Below are positions 41,639 to 57,788 of a DNA stretch of 64,000 nucleotides, piece by piece. The position numbers and the translations under genes are program-made. Below the pieces are notes generated by a model. That model was not told the DNA's origin and ran no database searches. It worked only from the letters and a program-made list of their open reading frames with translations. This DNA comes from Crocodylus rhombifer (lineage: Eukaryota; Chordata; Crocodylia; Crocodylidae): the NCBI GenBank assembly GCA_038503035.1, contig JAVSML010025224.1:1-64000 (forward strand). Direction: 5' to 3'. The first letter of the stretch is position 1. Each line of letters opens with the position of its first letter.

Positions 41639-42279
41639 ATAACACCACTTCAATTTAGGGCTCATAAAACCCCCGTGTGATGCACACACTTACCCACTTA
41701 CCTGCTTCTGTGGAGGGGAGGGGAGGATGAGCTGCCGACAGGAGGAGCTGTCCCCAGGTTGCAGGACAGGGGCTGGTGCTTCCCCCCCGCCCCCAGTGGC
41801 ACCCACGCACTGGCACCTGGCTTGGGCGGTCCTGGGGTGCTGCAGCTGCAGAGGGAAGCGCCGGGCCCCCACGCAGCTCAGCCAGGCAGGCAGGCTCTGG
41901 GAGGGAGGATCAGGGTCAGGCTTGCCGCTTTTCTTGGGCATAGCCTGGCTTCCTGGGCTACTGCCAGGCTGCCTGCAGGGCTTCCTGCAGAGCCAGGAGC
42001 TGCACAGAGCCCACTGCTTCACTCCACAGCCTTAGGGGCAGCAAACTAAAACTCCTTGGAGGAGTTTTAATTTGCTGCGCCCAAAGTAATTTAAGACACA
42101 TTACGCTGCCGAGTTTCCACGGTGGCTGGAATTAATGTGTAATATGCCGCCAATGCCTGCAAACACCAACACCATTAAAGTGGGGCAAAAGCATTTAGCC
42201 TGCTTTAAAGTGTCATGCACATGCACCCTCGTTTTGTCCACACACAGCCATTATAATTTGGGCATTATGGACTTTATAT
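41639..42279. repeat. Palindromic element segment flanking the ERV
   Basis: CACCACTTCAATTTAGGGC (41643-41661) is the inverse of GCCCTAAATTAAAGTGGTG left of the ERV (37728-37746). A second hairpin, CAGCAAACTAAAACTCC against GGAGTTTTAATTTGCTG, lies at about 42039-42079. AAAGTGTCATGCACATGCAC near 42206 recalls the CATCTACACATG MITE ends. The ERV therefore seems to sit in a folded-back element. Confidence 0.5.
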
Positions 42280-42284
42280 GCAGA

Positions 42285-43537
42285 TGTCACGGAGTCACGC
42301 AAGTGCCCTGTGACTGTGAGTATGATTGGCAGAGCTGCCAATCACCCGGGCAGCTCAGGTGCCGGTTACCAGGGTGACCAGGCGGGTCACATGGCCAGAA
42401 GGGGGCAGGGCCGGGCCTTTATAAACAGCTTAGGCCGGAGCCTGCCTTGCAGTTCCCTTCTGGCTGCTGCGGGAGCAGGAGCTCTGCGGCTGAGCTGAGT
42501 GGCCTGAGTTAGTGGTCGCAGCCTTACCACGCTAACCGGCTGCGATGATGCGGGGAACAAGAAGGCCCTAAAGGGAGGTAGGCTTGAGAGCCTTGGTGGG
42601 GCTTGTGTTTATGTTCGGAGCAGGGAGACTCTGTGCGGTTTATGTTACAGCTGGGTGGCTCGAGCTTATGTTACAGTTTGCACCGGAGGACCGGGTGAGG
42701 CTGTAGGGGAGTGAGGAGGCCTCATGGGGGCTCCCCAGCAGCTTGGGGGTTCCCGGTGCCCAGTAGGGGCACAGTGCCAGCAGGGCACTATTGTCAGTGC
42801 CGGAGAGGCACCGTATTGTGCCAGGGAGGCGCGGTGTGCGGGGTTGCAGACCCCAGCCCATAAGGGCGGTGTTTTGCCCAGTGGGTCAACCGGACCCAGA
42901 GAAGGGTCAAGGGGACAGGCACAGCAGCGATCGCCTGTGCCCCTAGCGTGCGGAGCGCGGTAACGGCCCCTGAGAGGGCGAGGCCCCAGAGCGGGGCAGA
43001 GAAAGAGAGAGGGCGAGCCAGGCCCAAGGGCGCCGGTATTAGGGCGGCGGTGGCGAGCCAGGCCCAAGGGCGCCGGTATTAGGGCGGCGGTAGCGAGCTG
43101 GACCCAGGGGGCGCCAGCGATAGTCGGCTACCGGCGAGACAGGCCCAGGGCGCAGGGAGCGGGCTGGAAGATAGGAGCCCGGCCCAAAGGGGGCACCAAG
43201 TGGGTGAGGAGCCCAGGGTGCCGGAGAGAGAGGGCACCAGAGGGGCGAGGGACCATACAAACGTCCCACAGAACAGCTGCGAGGCTTGGGGTGTGCTGAA
43301 GGGGAGGTTTGGAGGCACGCATAGCCCTTAAGGCGGGGCACATAGAGATACCCCATTTCGGAGTAGGGGCAGGAACATCGGTACCGTCAACTAGGGGAAC
43401 AGTGGCAGCCTCCCATACAACTTATTTGTCATCAAAGTCGTGGCAGGCGAGATTCTGAGGGTGCTGAGTTCACCCTAACGTGACGGTAGGGGGGCGCTAG
43501 GGAGTTCACGGCCACTCCTAGGCCCCACTCCCTCACA
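42285..43537 (+). mobile_element. Solo LTR, gypsy-type
   Basis: 1253 bp, starting TGTCACGG and ending CCCTCACA, flanked by the perfect 5-bp duplication GCAGA (42280-42284 and 43538-43542). A TATA box TTTATAAA (42418-42425) sets the sense strand as plus. GC-rich, with an exact 40-bp tandem duplication at 43012-43091. No internal gag-pol is left, consistent with LTR-LTR recombination. Not an evident copy of the gypsy LTR at 15340. Confidence 0.8.
43012..43091. repeat. Exact 40-bp tandem duplication in solo LTR
   Basis: Units 43012-43051 and 43052-43091, both starting GGCGAGCCAGGCCCAAGGGC, are identical base for base. Confidence 0.95.
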
Positions 43538-43542
43538 GCAGA

Positions 43543-46506
43543 TATGAATAGGAATAGATTTAATAAAAGATTCAAAGGATTCCTTGGGGTATCAAAAAAA
43601 TCTCAGGTAAGTATGGCCTCTTTCCTGAGGAGCAGGAGGAGAAACTCCAGAACAGTGACAACTATCCTCTATACCAACAGGAATGCATTGAAAGGGAGCT
43701 GCCAACTTCCAATGGCCTAACACTGCCCTGGGTAACCATGCTTCTCTCACAATGATGGCCTTGGAAGCTGATTCATTCACTTTCAATAGAAAGAGAATAT
43801 TATTTCATGATCACATGAAATATTCTCCAAACCTGCAAGAGCTGTGGGGGAAAAATAAGAGCTAGAACCTGACCCCTAACTATGCCAGGTTCTCGTTTTG
43901 AAGGTAAAGGTTGTAGCAACTAGAAGACATAAGCAGATATAGAGAGGAAGTCAGGTGGTTCCCCCTGATCCAAAGAGAAACCTGTTAATCGGTTTGAACT
44001 GTGTTAGAGCCCTGCTACAGAAACAGCTGACAAAGAAAAGCAAAGAGTTGGAGACAGATGACTAAGTAATAGTTGATTCCCAACAAATATTGGTGGCAAT
44101 AAAGTTCAGGAGCCAAAGTGAGGCCTAGAAGTTGGAAAAGATGGCAGATGGACTTCAGTGATATGCAAAGTCTATTCAGCAGTATCAATAAGGTGGCTCA
44201 AGCCCATAGGTGAGTAAAATCTTTGAATTTTTGAGTTATCTTAGTTCAACTTTGATACCTGAGCCAGCAATAACCTGAATGGGAGGCTCACCATAGGAAT
44301 AAGGTAGAATACTTGAATTCAAGTTGAATAAATTCAAGCTAAATAAGTCATGGGACAGCAGAAAAGGAATGACTACAAGAAGGATAAGCAATCAAACATC
44401 ATTGATTAAACGCAACTTATAATGACAACTGCTTCACTCCTGTAGTCTTATCCGAGAGAAAATAGAGAGCAATTTCTCATAGTTGCAGACTCGGGTGTGG
44501 AGAAAAGTTGTGGTGCAGAGAAGGCAAAGGTAGTTGAGTAGCAAAAATTGAAATAACTCTGAGCTGCTTTGAGACGCATAAGCAAGAACCATAAACAACC
44601 ACAAAAAAGGAAGAGCAAATAAGTCTCAAAAGGTGTGTCTGTTAGGTGGAAGCAGCAAAGGCAAAGCTTTGGAGCAGACAAATCATGTGAAAAAATGAAG
44701 CTAAACTTAAGCATAGAATGAGATATATTGAAAAAAACACATGAATTAACTGCACAGGAACAGATATGTGTCACAAGAGTTGCCCTAAATAATGGCAAAT
44801 GAAATTTGGAAGTTCTTGAGAATGTTCAGAACTTGAGAAGTAAATGTGATTTTCATACAAAAAAATAAAGTTATTCAAAAGCCATATCATCTTCTAAAAC
44901 TAGCTCAACCAAACTGTTTGGATTGAGAAGTGCAAGACCTCTTGGCTCAGGAAAAAAATTAGTCAATTCGGTTTTTAAAGAACAAAGGAAATGCTGCAGT
45001 GGCATTTGATTTATTTGCTCCTGTGTGACCTGCTGTTATCTGTGTGATACAGGTAACAAATTAGAGAGCTGAAAAATAAGTAGAAAGTACAAAGAAAGCT
45101 TTTAGTGTTGTAATAGGACAATCATTGGTCAGGCCCCTTAAGAGGTGAAAGGCACTAAGTGCAACGCACACACCTAGCTTAGATGTGTGAGACAATAATC
45201 AAAGTCCAAGAAGAAACATCAAAGTCCTCATCTGGCAGAAGGTGAAGAGGTAACAGAGCCTTGGATGGTCTCTCCTTTTAAAGCTGTCTGGGAATTCCAG
45301 GTGAAGAGATGTGCTGGAAGAAAAGGAAACCATTATTATGGTATCATAGTACATTTTGATATTGGTGCCTGAAGGTTAGATGGTGGTGTCCAGAAAAAGA
45401 AGATTAAAAACATTTTATTGGTATTCAAGCCACCTCTCTCTTACACAAATATGTTTTAGAGTGGAAATAAAATATATTTCTATTAAACTGTAGCAGGTAT
45501 GACTCCAGGGATATGGGTAATTTGGAAAGGAACTAACAGAAATGGGCCCATTTAAAGTCAGTTTTCTGACCCTAAACTTGCTTAGGGAATACTTAAGGTT
45601 GTTTGCTGGTTACTGATGCTGTTGATTGTGATTGTCAGCACAAAGTAAGAAAATGAGTAGCTAGCACAAGATGATGACAGTGCCTGAGATGAGAAGCACT
45701 TCCACAGTTCCTACATGGTTTCATATAAAATATATTACAGGCCAAGGAAGCTGCTAGGCAGGCCCTTGCATGTGGGAATACAAGTTCAGTTAGTGCTGAC
45801 TGGGTTCGCTGAGAGTTATAAACATGTTTTTCTAAGTTAGGCGTGCACAATCTGCAAATAAATAAAAAACGCAAGTTAAATAATTCAAAGGGTGAAAGTA
45901 TGTGAGCAAGAGGTACTCTGTGGTAAGGCATAGTATCCTGAGAAGTGTGTCTGTCTCTTGTATGATTGCCTGGCCAGGTGCCCAGCTGTAGGGCTGTAGG
46001 GACCAGTAGCATTTTGATTTCAGCGTAAGTAGGGCCTGGTGGTGATATTGCTTCTGGCTGATGTAGAGATAGTATTTCAAGGTGATGATATTAAGACTTC
46101 CACAGGCTAAGGAGACATACCACATTCTAGGGGAGTGTAAAATAAGGATGGAGTTGGTAAACCAGAAAAAATAGGGGGTGTTTCTAAAGGAGTTGTAAAG
46201 AAGAAAATGATGGGTAAAAAAACCTTTCTATTAGTAGATATTATTACATCTTGCCAATGTATGTTTAGACAGCTAAAGTAACACATGGTATGTGATTTTT
46301 CTATTTAAACTCCATCAATGAGGAGACAATTAGCTTAATATGAGAATAAGAAATCTGCAAAAAAAAAAGAAAAAAAAAAAGGGTTTTTGCAAATCTTGTT
46401 AAGTCATGCCACTAGTCAAGCTTGCCTTTCTATCCAGAACATAAGCCAGCAAGACATCTAGACTTTCTTTTTAGCTTCTCTGAGTGTTATTGGCTTCCAA
46501 AAATCA
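43543..46506. other. Intergenic, no gene seen
   Basis: AT-rich sequence with only short chance frames. No exon, repeat end or regulatory motif I can support. Confidence 0.5.
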
Positions 46507-47330
46507 GATCATAGAATCACACAAAATTAGGATTGGAAGGGACCTCAGAAGGTCATCTAGTTCAACTCCCTGCTTAAAGTAGGACCACTCCCAACTAAAT
46601 TCTCTCAGCCAAGGCTTTGTCTAGCCAGGTCTTAAAAACCTCCAAGGATGGAGAATCCAGTAAGGTTTCTTTAAAGTACAGCCAACTCTCCTGGATTCCT
46701 TTCCACCTTAGTCTGGCTTCCCAGGGGATCCTGCCCATGAGTTCCCTCAGTAAGTCAAAGTCTGCTTTACTGAAGTCCAGGGTCCATACTCTGCTGCTCT
46801 CCTTCCTTACTTTCTTCAGGATCCTGAACTCAAGCATCTCGTGGTTGCTGCTGCCCAAGTTGCCATCTACTAGTATGTTCCCACCAATTCTTCCCTGTTT
46901 GTGAGCAGCAGGTCAAGAAGAGCATGGCCTCTACTTGGCCGCTCCAGCACTTGCACCAGGAAGTTGTTCCCGACACTCTCCAAAACCTTTCTGGATTGCC
47001 TGTGCACTGCTGTATTGCCTTCCCAACAGATGTCAGGGTGATTGAAGTCCCCCATGAGAACCAGGGCCTGTGATTGGGAAACTTCCGCTAGCTGTTTGAA
47101 GAAAACCTCATCCACCACTTCTTCCTGGTCTGGTGGTCTATAGCAGACCCCCACCACGGCATCACCCTTGTTACACTCTCATCTGACCCTAACCCTTTCA
47201 ACAGGTCTATCTCCAGATGATGCATTGTATTGCATCTGACTTGTGAGAAGAAAGGTTTCTCTGCTAGCAAAGGAGTCTGTCATCATGTAAACATCTCACA
47301 AGGGGGTGAAACACCAAGACCTGGTTGTCA
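46507..47330 (-). mobile_element. CR1 LINE with internal deletion
   Basis: Minus orientation. The endonuclease part (about 46870-47157) has [10 protein letters not shown] and [14 protein letters not shown], the CR1 endonuclease signature. After a frame change near 46865, GSSNHEMLEFRIL and LDFSKADFDLLRELMGRIPW follow. The element then jumps to the CR1 3' end (46507-46660: ATCATAGAATCACACAAAAT, GGAAGGGACCTCAGAAGGTC). The reverse transcriptase is absent. Confidence 0.88.
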
Positions 47331-49256
47331 TCAACCTGTTGTCAGAGGACAGATATCCTAAATGAAATGGCTACCAACCAGTCTGTATAAAGCATCTAAT
47401 ACCTTTGGGTAGGTATTTCAACCTCCTGCATTAGCATATTGTTCAAATTCAGATGGTATCTTTTTGGCTGTTTTCATCATGACTGTGTACACCTGACTTC
47501 ACTTCAAATGTTTATATTTTGAACTCTTTTATATCTGATTTAGAAAAAGAAAATTATTCTATCAAGTTTCTTCTATGATGGCAGCATCCCGAGAAGTTTT
47601 CTAATATTATTATTTAGAATTTTTTATTTTATAATTTATATTTATGTAGCACCAGAGGGGCCGACAATGCCATAATGCATTGTTTCTCAAACTTTTTGTG
47701 TTGATAATCCTTTATTTTAGGTTAAAATCTTTTGTGACACCTCCCCTAATATTTACTAGAAAACAGTGAGTCAAGGGCCTATCCATGATAACACCAATAA
47801 TCCTATATAATTTGTGTGTGTGTATTTTGAGAGGCTGACAGAGCATATTTGACCTTTGTACAGTTAAAATGTGTAGGGAGGAGAAGAGCAAGGCTTTCTT
47901 TGCTTTAGGTATTAATAACACCAGCCATTTGCACCTACTTACCCCTTGCAGCCTAGTCATGGAGGGTGGGTGTGACATGCCCACTGAGAAATACTGTCAT
48001 AGTGAATATACAGCAGAGGGTGGAAGTAAGATAATGGCAAGCCCAAGGAGGGAGATATAGTCTGGTGATGAAATAGGTTTCCCTTTGAGAGGAAGAGATG
48101 AATGAAGCCTGCAGGATAGATTTCTTTCAAGCCATTATTTTTAGTTGATTTCCTTTTTCTCTCTTTTCTTATGGAAATGTATGCATATATTTATTATAAA
48201 AGAGTAATTCACCTGTTGCTGGATTTGATAGACACTGAGAGAGAATGAAATGACTATACAAAATATGACCAAGATGTTTGTAGTGCAAAGACTGTGAACA
48301 AGACAACTATAACAGGCTTTTTGTCCTCAAAAATAGCTCTGGCACAGCTTGTTCTTTTAAGAAAGGGAAAGTGGAACATTTACAATACATATATTGTTCT
48401 ATTTTTGGATTATGCTGTATAATCCTTTACAACCTTTTGCAGACAAGAACAAAGTTTAAAATCCTAGATAGAGAATAGGCTCTTTAATAGTGTAGATTCT
48501 TTTAACTTCATGTTCAGCCACTGCTCTGCTTCATATAAAGCTGCCAGAAGTCCATCAGACTTGTTCTCAGTGACTTCTGTAAGCTCCTTTTACTGTTTTT
48601 CCTTCATTAGAGAAGATGAAAACATGTTCACTTTGCCTTTTACACAGCACCTTAGGGAATGGGGTTAAGTTTGCAGACCTGCTAGAGTGCATCTGGCTCC
48701 AAACATAAGCAATGTTTGAATCCAATTTTGGTTAAAACATATTCCCAGATGTTTCTTAGTAGTGACACCATAAAATATTGCCTTTCATTCTTCAGCTCTC
48801 AACAAATATATTTGAAACCCTCTCGCAGTGTATTTTGCCTCCCTACAGTCCTCATGGTATATATTTGAAAAAAAAAAGAAAACTCTATAAACTGTGGCGT
48901 TTCGGTGTTTTAAATTATTAGCCTTCCCACTGTACTTTTATAAAATGTCACCAGGATCCCAAAGTTCTTCTAAATTTTACAAGTTGAACGTACAAATCGA
49001 TACATATCTTCCGTAGTAAAATATTGTTGTCTTCACCACTGAAGTAGTTCCTTTTATCATAAAAAACTCAATTTCTTAAAACCAAAAATAACACTTCTAA
49101 GGAACAAAAAAAAGGACTACCATTGCCATTTGGAATTTCTGAAAAAACATTAGCAACTGTGAATAGTGGTAATTACAAATATTATAATGATAGCGTTAGA
49201 GTGATCTTTTAGCCATGATGGTCCAGCGATTACGAGAGGTAAGGATTTTTGTGGTG
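47331..49256. other. Intergenic, no gene seen
   Basis: AT-rich sequence. TTTCTCAAACTTTTTGTGTT near 47682 looks like a hAT end, but no partner end was found. No exon seen. Confidence 0.45.
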
Positions 49257-49384
49257 GATATCTTTATCTGAGATAAAGTTAGACAAACTTTTGAATGCAA
49301 GACATTCTTCATTAGGTCACACTTTGCATTTGAAAGTTTGTCTAACTTTATCTCAACCATGCAGTTGGTCCAATAAAGACATCA
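49257..49384. repeat. Hairpin MITE
   Basis: AGATAAAGTTAGACAAACTT (49273) and AAGTTTGTCTAACTTTATCT (49335) are exact inverted arms. The right end is GCAGTTGGTCCAATAAAGAC. Same family as 3336-3464. Confidence 0.8.
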
Positions 49385-50112
49385 CTCCCAAACATCCTTG
49401 TCTCTTGTAAAATTGGAATATGGCCTGCACGCTGATATAATCATCTCCTTTTTTGGAAATCTGACTACAGATTGTGAGGATCTTGTTTTAGTGTTGCATC
49501 CAAAAAGTGGACATCATTCTTGGCGTATTACCAAAAAGGGCTGTGCAAGGCTTTGCATCACACTTCGGATCTGGGGCTGCTTCAGACACTTGGGCGTCCA
49601 AAGCAGCGTGCCCAGAGCAAAGCGCAGGCTCATTTAAGCTGTTTGAAGCGGTTCGGCGCTTCCAAAGTGCTTCAGAAATGCTTCGGACACTGAAAGTGAA
49701 AGTTAGAAGAGGGAGGGGGAGTGAGGGAGGGAGAGTGGGGGGGAAGACTGACATGCCGGACACACACACTATAAATAAGAAAAATCAGATATTCATAGGA
49801 GAAGACAGACAGACAGCACACAATTTTTACATAACTCTTAACACTGAAGCAAACAATCAAAGAAGGGTCCAGTTCACACACACAACAGGGAATAAAACAC
49901 ATAACACAAAAGGATTCACACACACGCAGAGACCTTTTGCAGCTCAGGAAAGATCAATATGAAGCGTGCTGGAAAGGCAGGTGCCAGGTCTTCTGGAAGG
50001 GCAGGGGAGGGGGTAAGGGAGAGCTAGAGCTGCAAGCCCCCACCCCTGTCCCAAACACAGATGCAATCTATTTCCGAGCAACCCTGACATCGGTACTGCC
50101 AGTGGAAACAAG

Positions 50113-52331
50113 GTGGGAGCAGTGTCTGGACCTGATGTCCCTGCACCTGCACCACCTCTGCTCAGTCCACAAGTGGGCACCAGCAGTGGAATCACTATTT
50201 CTTCCACCCCAATTTCAGCTCTCAGCGTGAGCCTCCCACTGCCAGAGGAGGAGCTGGAGCTGGAACCAAGGATGCTGAGTGTGCTGGCTCAAGCAATACT
50301 GAGAACTGAGGGGGAATCAGAGTTTGTGCTCCACACCCCTCGTGTTTCCCCTAGACCCAGGGCTCCTCCAGAAAGCAGCACCTCAGAGGAGGCTGAGATT
50401 GTGGAGGCAAGTGACTCAGTTGAGGCAGCTCCTCCTGCTGTTGAGCCTCAGCCTGCTGAGGAGTGGGATAACGCAGGATCCTCAGCCTCAACCCAGAAGT
50501 TGGGGAGTAGTGTAGTGTGGGACCATTTTGAGCTGGCAGGTGATCCCAGGTTCCCATCTGCCAGCACTGCTAAAGGCACATGAGCTGTGGCAAGGATGTG
50601 AGACACTTTTCCACCATGGCCATGCTGCTGCATCTCAGGAGGCAGCACCCCCTTGCCCCTCTTCCTGCTCAGCCTTACATCAGTGCAAGTGTGCTGAAAG
50701 GGAAGTCCCCCGCTCACCTAAAGACTCCTTCCCCCAAAGCAGAGGAAGGCCACCCTGGACCAGTGGGGAAAAGGTGGACAGAAAGGGGGGTGCATTCCCA
50801 AGGCGAGCGAGATTATTCAGAGCACTGGGGAGATGTTTGCTTTGGATAGCCAGCCCTTCTTCCTAGTTGAGCAGCCAGGGTTCAGGCGGTTCATAGCACT
50901 TCTGGCCCATTTTACAAAGTGCCCACATGCACCACCTTTAGCAGGATGGTGGTGCCCTCCCTGTATAAGGCATGCAGGAAGTACTTGAGGGAGAAGCTGC
51001 ACAAGGCAGGGCTGCAGATAGCCTTGCACTTCACCTCCGACATTTGGAGCAGCCGGGGTGGTGATCACGCCTACCTTTCCCTCACAGGGCACTGGTGCAA
51101 TCAGGCAGGCTGTCGGTGGGCTCTACTGCAAGTCGAGGCGCTGGATGAGTCCCACACAGTAAAGGAGATCATGGGGCTGTTAGAAATGGAATATTTTTAG
51201 AAATGCACAGCTTGCATCTTGCACCCGATAAGAAAGAAACACTGCCAAGGACTTTTTTTCCTTTCCCAGCCTTGCCACAGCTTTTCTTATGCTAAATGGC
51301 AGACTCTCCCCCAGCTTCTCCCTAGCCTTTCTCATACAGATTACAGAAGCTGGAATTCAACTGACTGTGTCCTTGAAAAAGTGGGGGGGTTTGAACTCTT
51401 GGCAACCTGCTGTAGTTTCTGAGCATGCTTAATTAGCTGATGCATATTTACCTCTCCACCCTGCATACTTAAGTAGTTAATTATACTATACATGCGATGT
51501 ATGTAGTGATGTAACCACATGTATGCTTGTATGAAACGGAAGTGAGCTGTAAGAGTTCCTGTTTCTGCACATGTGCCCAGGAGGGAGAAGATAAATACTG
51601 CCTGCAAAATTCCTTTGTTGGTTCAGAGTAATCTGAGTTCTTGACTCTGCTCTGACCCTATTTGCAAATACACCTTTTGTGCCATCTAATGAGTGTGTGT
51701 CTGTGATTTTTGTGGCCTCCAGAGAAACGAAAATCATGCAGGATGTGGAAACCTGATGCTTGAAAGGTTGGTGGAGCAACAGAAGGCCATCTATGAGATG
51801 GCCTTGCTTGGGGAGATAGGGATCAGCGGCCCCCTGATCAGAGCTGAGTGGGGTATCATCCCCCAGATCTTAGTGGTCCTCAAGCCCTTCCTTGAGGCCA
51901 CCAAGACCCTTAGCACTGGCGATGCCCTCCTCAGCCAGGTGATCCCCCTCATGAGGGAATTGGAGAACCAAATGGAGAAGTTCCAAGGGATCAATGTTCC
52001 TGGCTGGGGCAGGCTGCTGTCACCAGATGTGCAGGCACTGGTGAGGCGGCTGAAGGAGGGCATCAGGAGATGGCTGGATCCCTTGTGGTCCAGTACAGTC
52101 CACATGATGGCAGGCATGTGCAACCCAAGGATGAAGGGGAGCATGTGCATTGGCAGCCCCAAAACCCTCAATCACTGGATGCAGGTGCTGGTGAACAAAG
52201 TCAGGGAGGGTGAAGTGCAGAGGCGAGGGAATGTGGAAGAGGGGGATCCCCTTTCCTGTGCCAGCACTCCCAGCACTGGTGCCAGCACCCTCACCAGCCA
52301 GTCTCCTCCATGCCAGCTACTGCCAATGTGA
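50113..52331 (+). pseudogene. hAT transposase, ZBED-type, broken
   Basis: Pieces in order: an acidic Pro/Ser-rich N-terminus (50113-50570); a BED zinc finger (about 50505-50650) with VWDHFEL, a Cys pair read in a shifted frame, then LHLRRQH; a basic linker (50650-50850); a catalytic-core start (50919-51177) with FTSDIWSSRGGDHAYLSLTG, containing the first catalytic Asp; an LTR insertion; then LMLERLVEQQKAIYEM and the helical part (51740-52331). The stretch between, which should contain the second Asp and RW motif, is missing. The C-terminal dimerisation region is not recognisable. Non-functional. Confidence 0.85.
51178..51736 (+). mobile_element. ERV LTR inserted in the hAT transposase
   Basis: Plus-oriented copy of the ERV LTR (compare the reverse complement of 37760-38330). 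It starts TGTTAGAAATGGAATATT and ends about TTTGTGGCCTCCAGAGAAAC. No internal ERV sequence adjoins it, so it is a solo LTR. It is more diverged than the two proviral LTRs are from each other, and no clean 4-bp duplication is visible because host sequence has been lost at the right side. Confidence 0.85.
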
Positions 52332-53334
52332 GCCAAGGGTATGACTTTTCAGAGCTGGGCCTATGAACTGCACTTTGTCAGCCTCCTAGGTAGTAGGTAC
52401 AGGAACTCATGGACTCAATATACACAGTGGAGTTCTGGTACACTGCTGATGCTACTGGTGTTGATCCAGCTAAGTTATTTTACCTGTTGTTGTGTAAAGT
52501 GTTGGACTGGGCATGAGACTGTAGGGGTGGAGGAGGCCTCACTGGGGCACACTGCCATGTTGTGCAGAGGCCCCAGCACCAGGAAGGGTGCACCTTAACA
52601 CACACAGTGTCACCCACCCACATCATGAGTTTTTCCTGTTAGCAGCCAGAGGTGCAGGGCCCCAGAAGACAGACTCCCCAGCAAGACGCACACACAGCTG
52701 GCAGGGTTCATGGCCTGGCAGGGCCCAGCACCCCTGCAGTTTTCAGCCTGTGGCGCCTTAACACACACAGGGTCATCTGTGCCATGAGTTTTGCCTGTCA
52801 GCAGCTTGAGGTGCAGTTCCCCCCAAACCCTTGCATTGATCTTCTTGAGACTTAGCAGGCTTCATGCTCTCAGTAGAGGCTACCACTCCTGCAAGTTTCA
52901 CTCCAATCAGAGACAAAACAACAATGTTATAGCTATTTCACTGATCCCCCATTATACCCTATGGCTGGATCTCCGAGGTGGCTCTGAAGCTTCGGAGCTG
53001 CTTCGGCCAGATCAAAGCAGCAAATGGATCCAGAGCTCCAAATTGAATGACTGACATCCAAAGCGGCTGGATCAAATACCTGCCTACTCACACAGACCTA
53101 TTACCAAATAGGAAATGAAGGAACGAGAGGGGACTTTTCCCTTAGCAAACTGAGGAAAACATTCATGAATTGCTCTCTGATGCAACTTTTGAGAAGTGTA
53201 TAATCTTCACATATGCTGCTCTGGATTTCCCTTACCAAGTGAAAATGAGCAAGCTATCTGGCTCCAAACCACTATTTAAAAACACAAATAAGCACTTGAA
53301 TGAAAACAAAGTTTTATATGCCAAAGAAGTAAGT

Positions 53335-53340
53335 TTTATT
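53335..53340 (-). terminator. Poly(A) signal of keratin gene C
   Basis: AATAAA on the minus strand, about 240 bases past the stop codon of gene C. Confidence 0.6.
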
Positions 53341-53581
53341 AGGAAACGGATTAAAGGAGCATTGCTGCATCTCAGAAGATGCTAAAAGTTTACAGAAAAC
53401 TGGAAACCTAATGTAAAAGACATTTTGAAAATGGATACATGTATCAAAGTTTTGAGAAGTTGAACACATGCAAGAAAACAGAATTTTACTAATAAAGATC
53501 CTTTACTATTTTTCAGCATTTGAGTAGGACGCATTTTCCCTGTCACTTTTGCAGCTGTGGCTTGTCTCCTTATATTTTGCC

Positions 53582-57700
<4,119 letters not shown>

Positions 57701-57711
57701 TCAGATTAGCT

Positions 57712-57788
57712 GGAAAGCCCAAACTGCCAATCTAAAGCTCTCCTTCCTCAGTGGCACAATTTTGTACCCTGCGCAATGGGTGTTGGCA
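57712..57788 (-). promoter_or_regulatory. Promoter block of keratin gene C
   Basis: The box TGCCAACACCCATT (57775-57788) is shared with gene B. The TATA position reads GTACAAAA (57760-57767), about 90 bases from the ATG. The block ends in GGGCTTTCC, as in the other two genes. Confidence 0.6.

Larger units (their letters stand above)
49535..53099 (+). mobile_element. hAT DNA transposon, coding, interrupted by an ERV LTR
   Basis: About 3.57 kb flanked by the 8-bp duplication ATTACCAA (49527-49534 and 53100-53107), the hAT hallmark. End sequences AGGGCTGTGCAAGG and (inverted) AGGTCTGTGTGAG are related TIRs. Subterminal TTCGG/CTTCGGA motifs occur at both ends. It contains a BED zinc finger and transposase frames, and a later ERV LTR. 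The 3' part shares repeats with 26194-28570. Confidence 0.85.

Noticed and set aside
42666..43356. Pro/Ala-rich frames and a CpG-island-like stretch
   Set aside because: Contained within a TSD-flanked solo LTR; the 40-bp tandem duplication explains the repeated peptide phrases.
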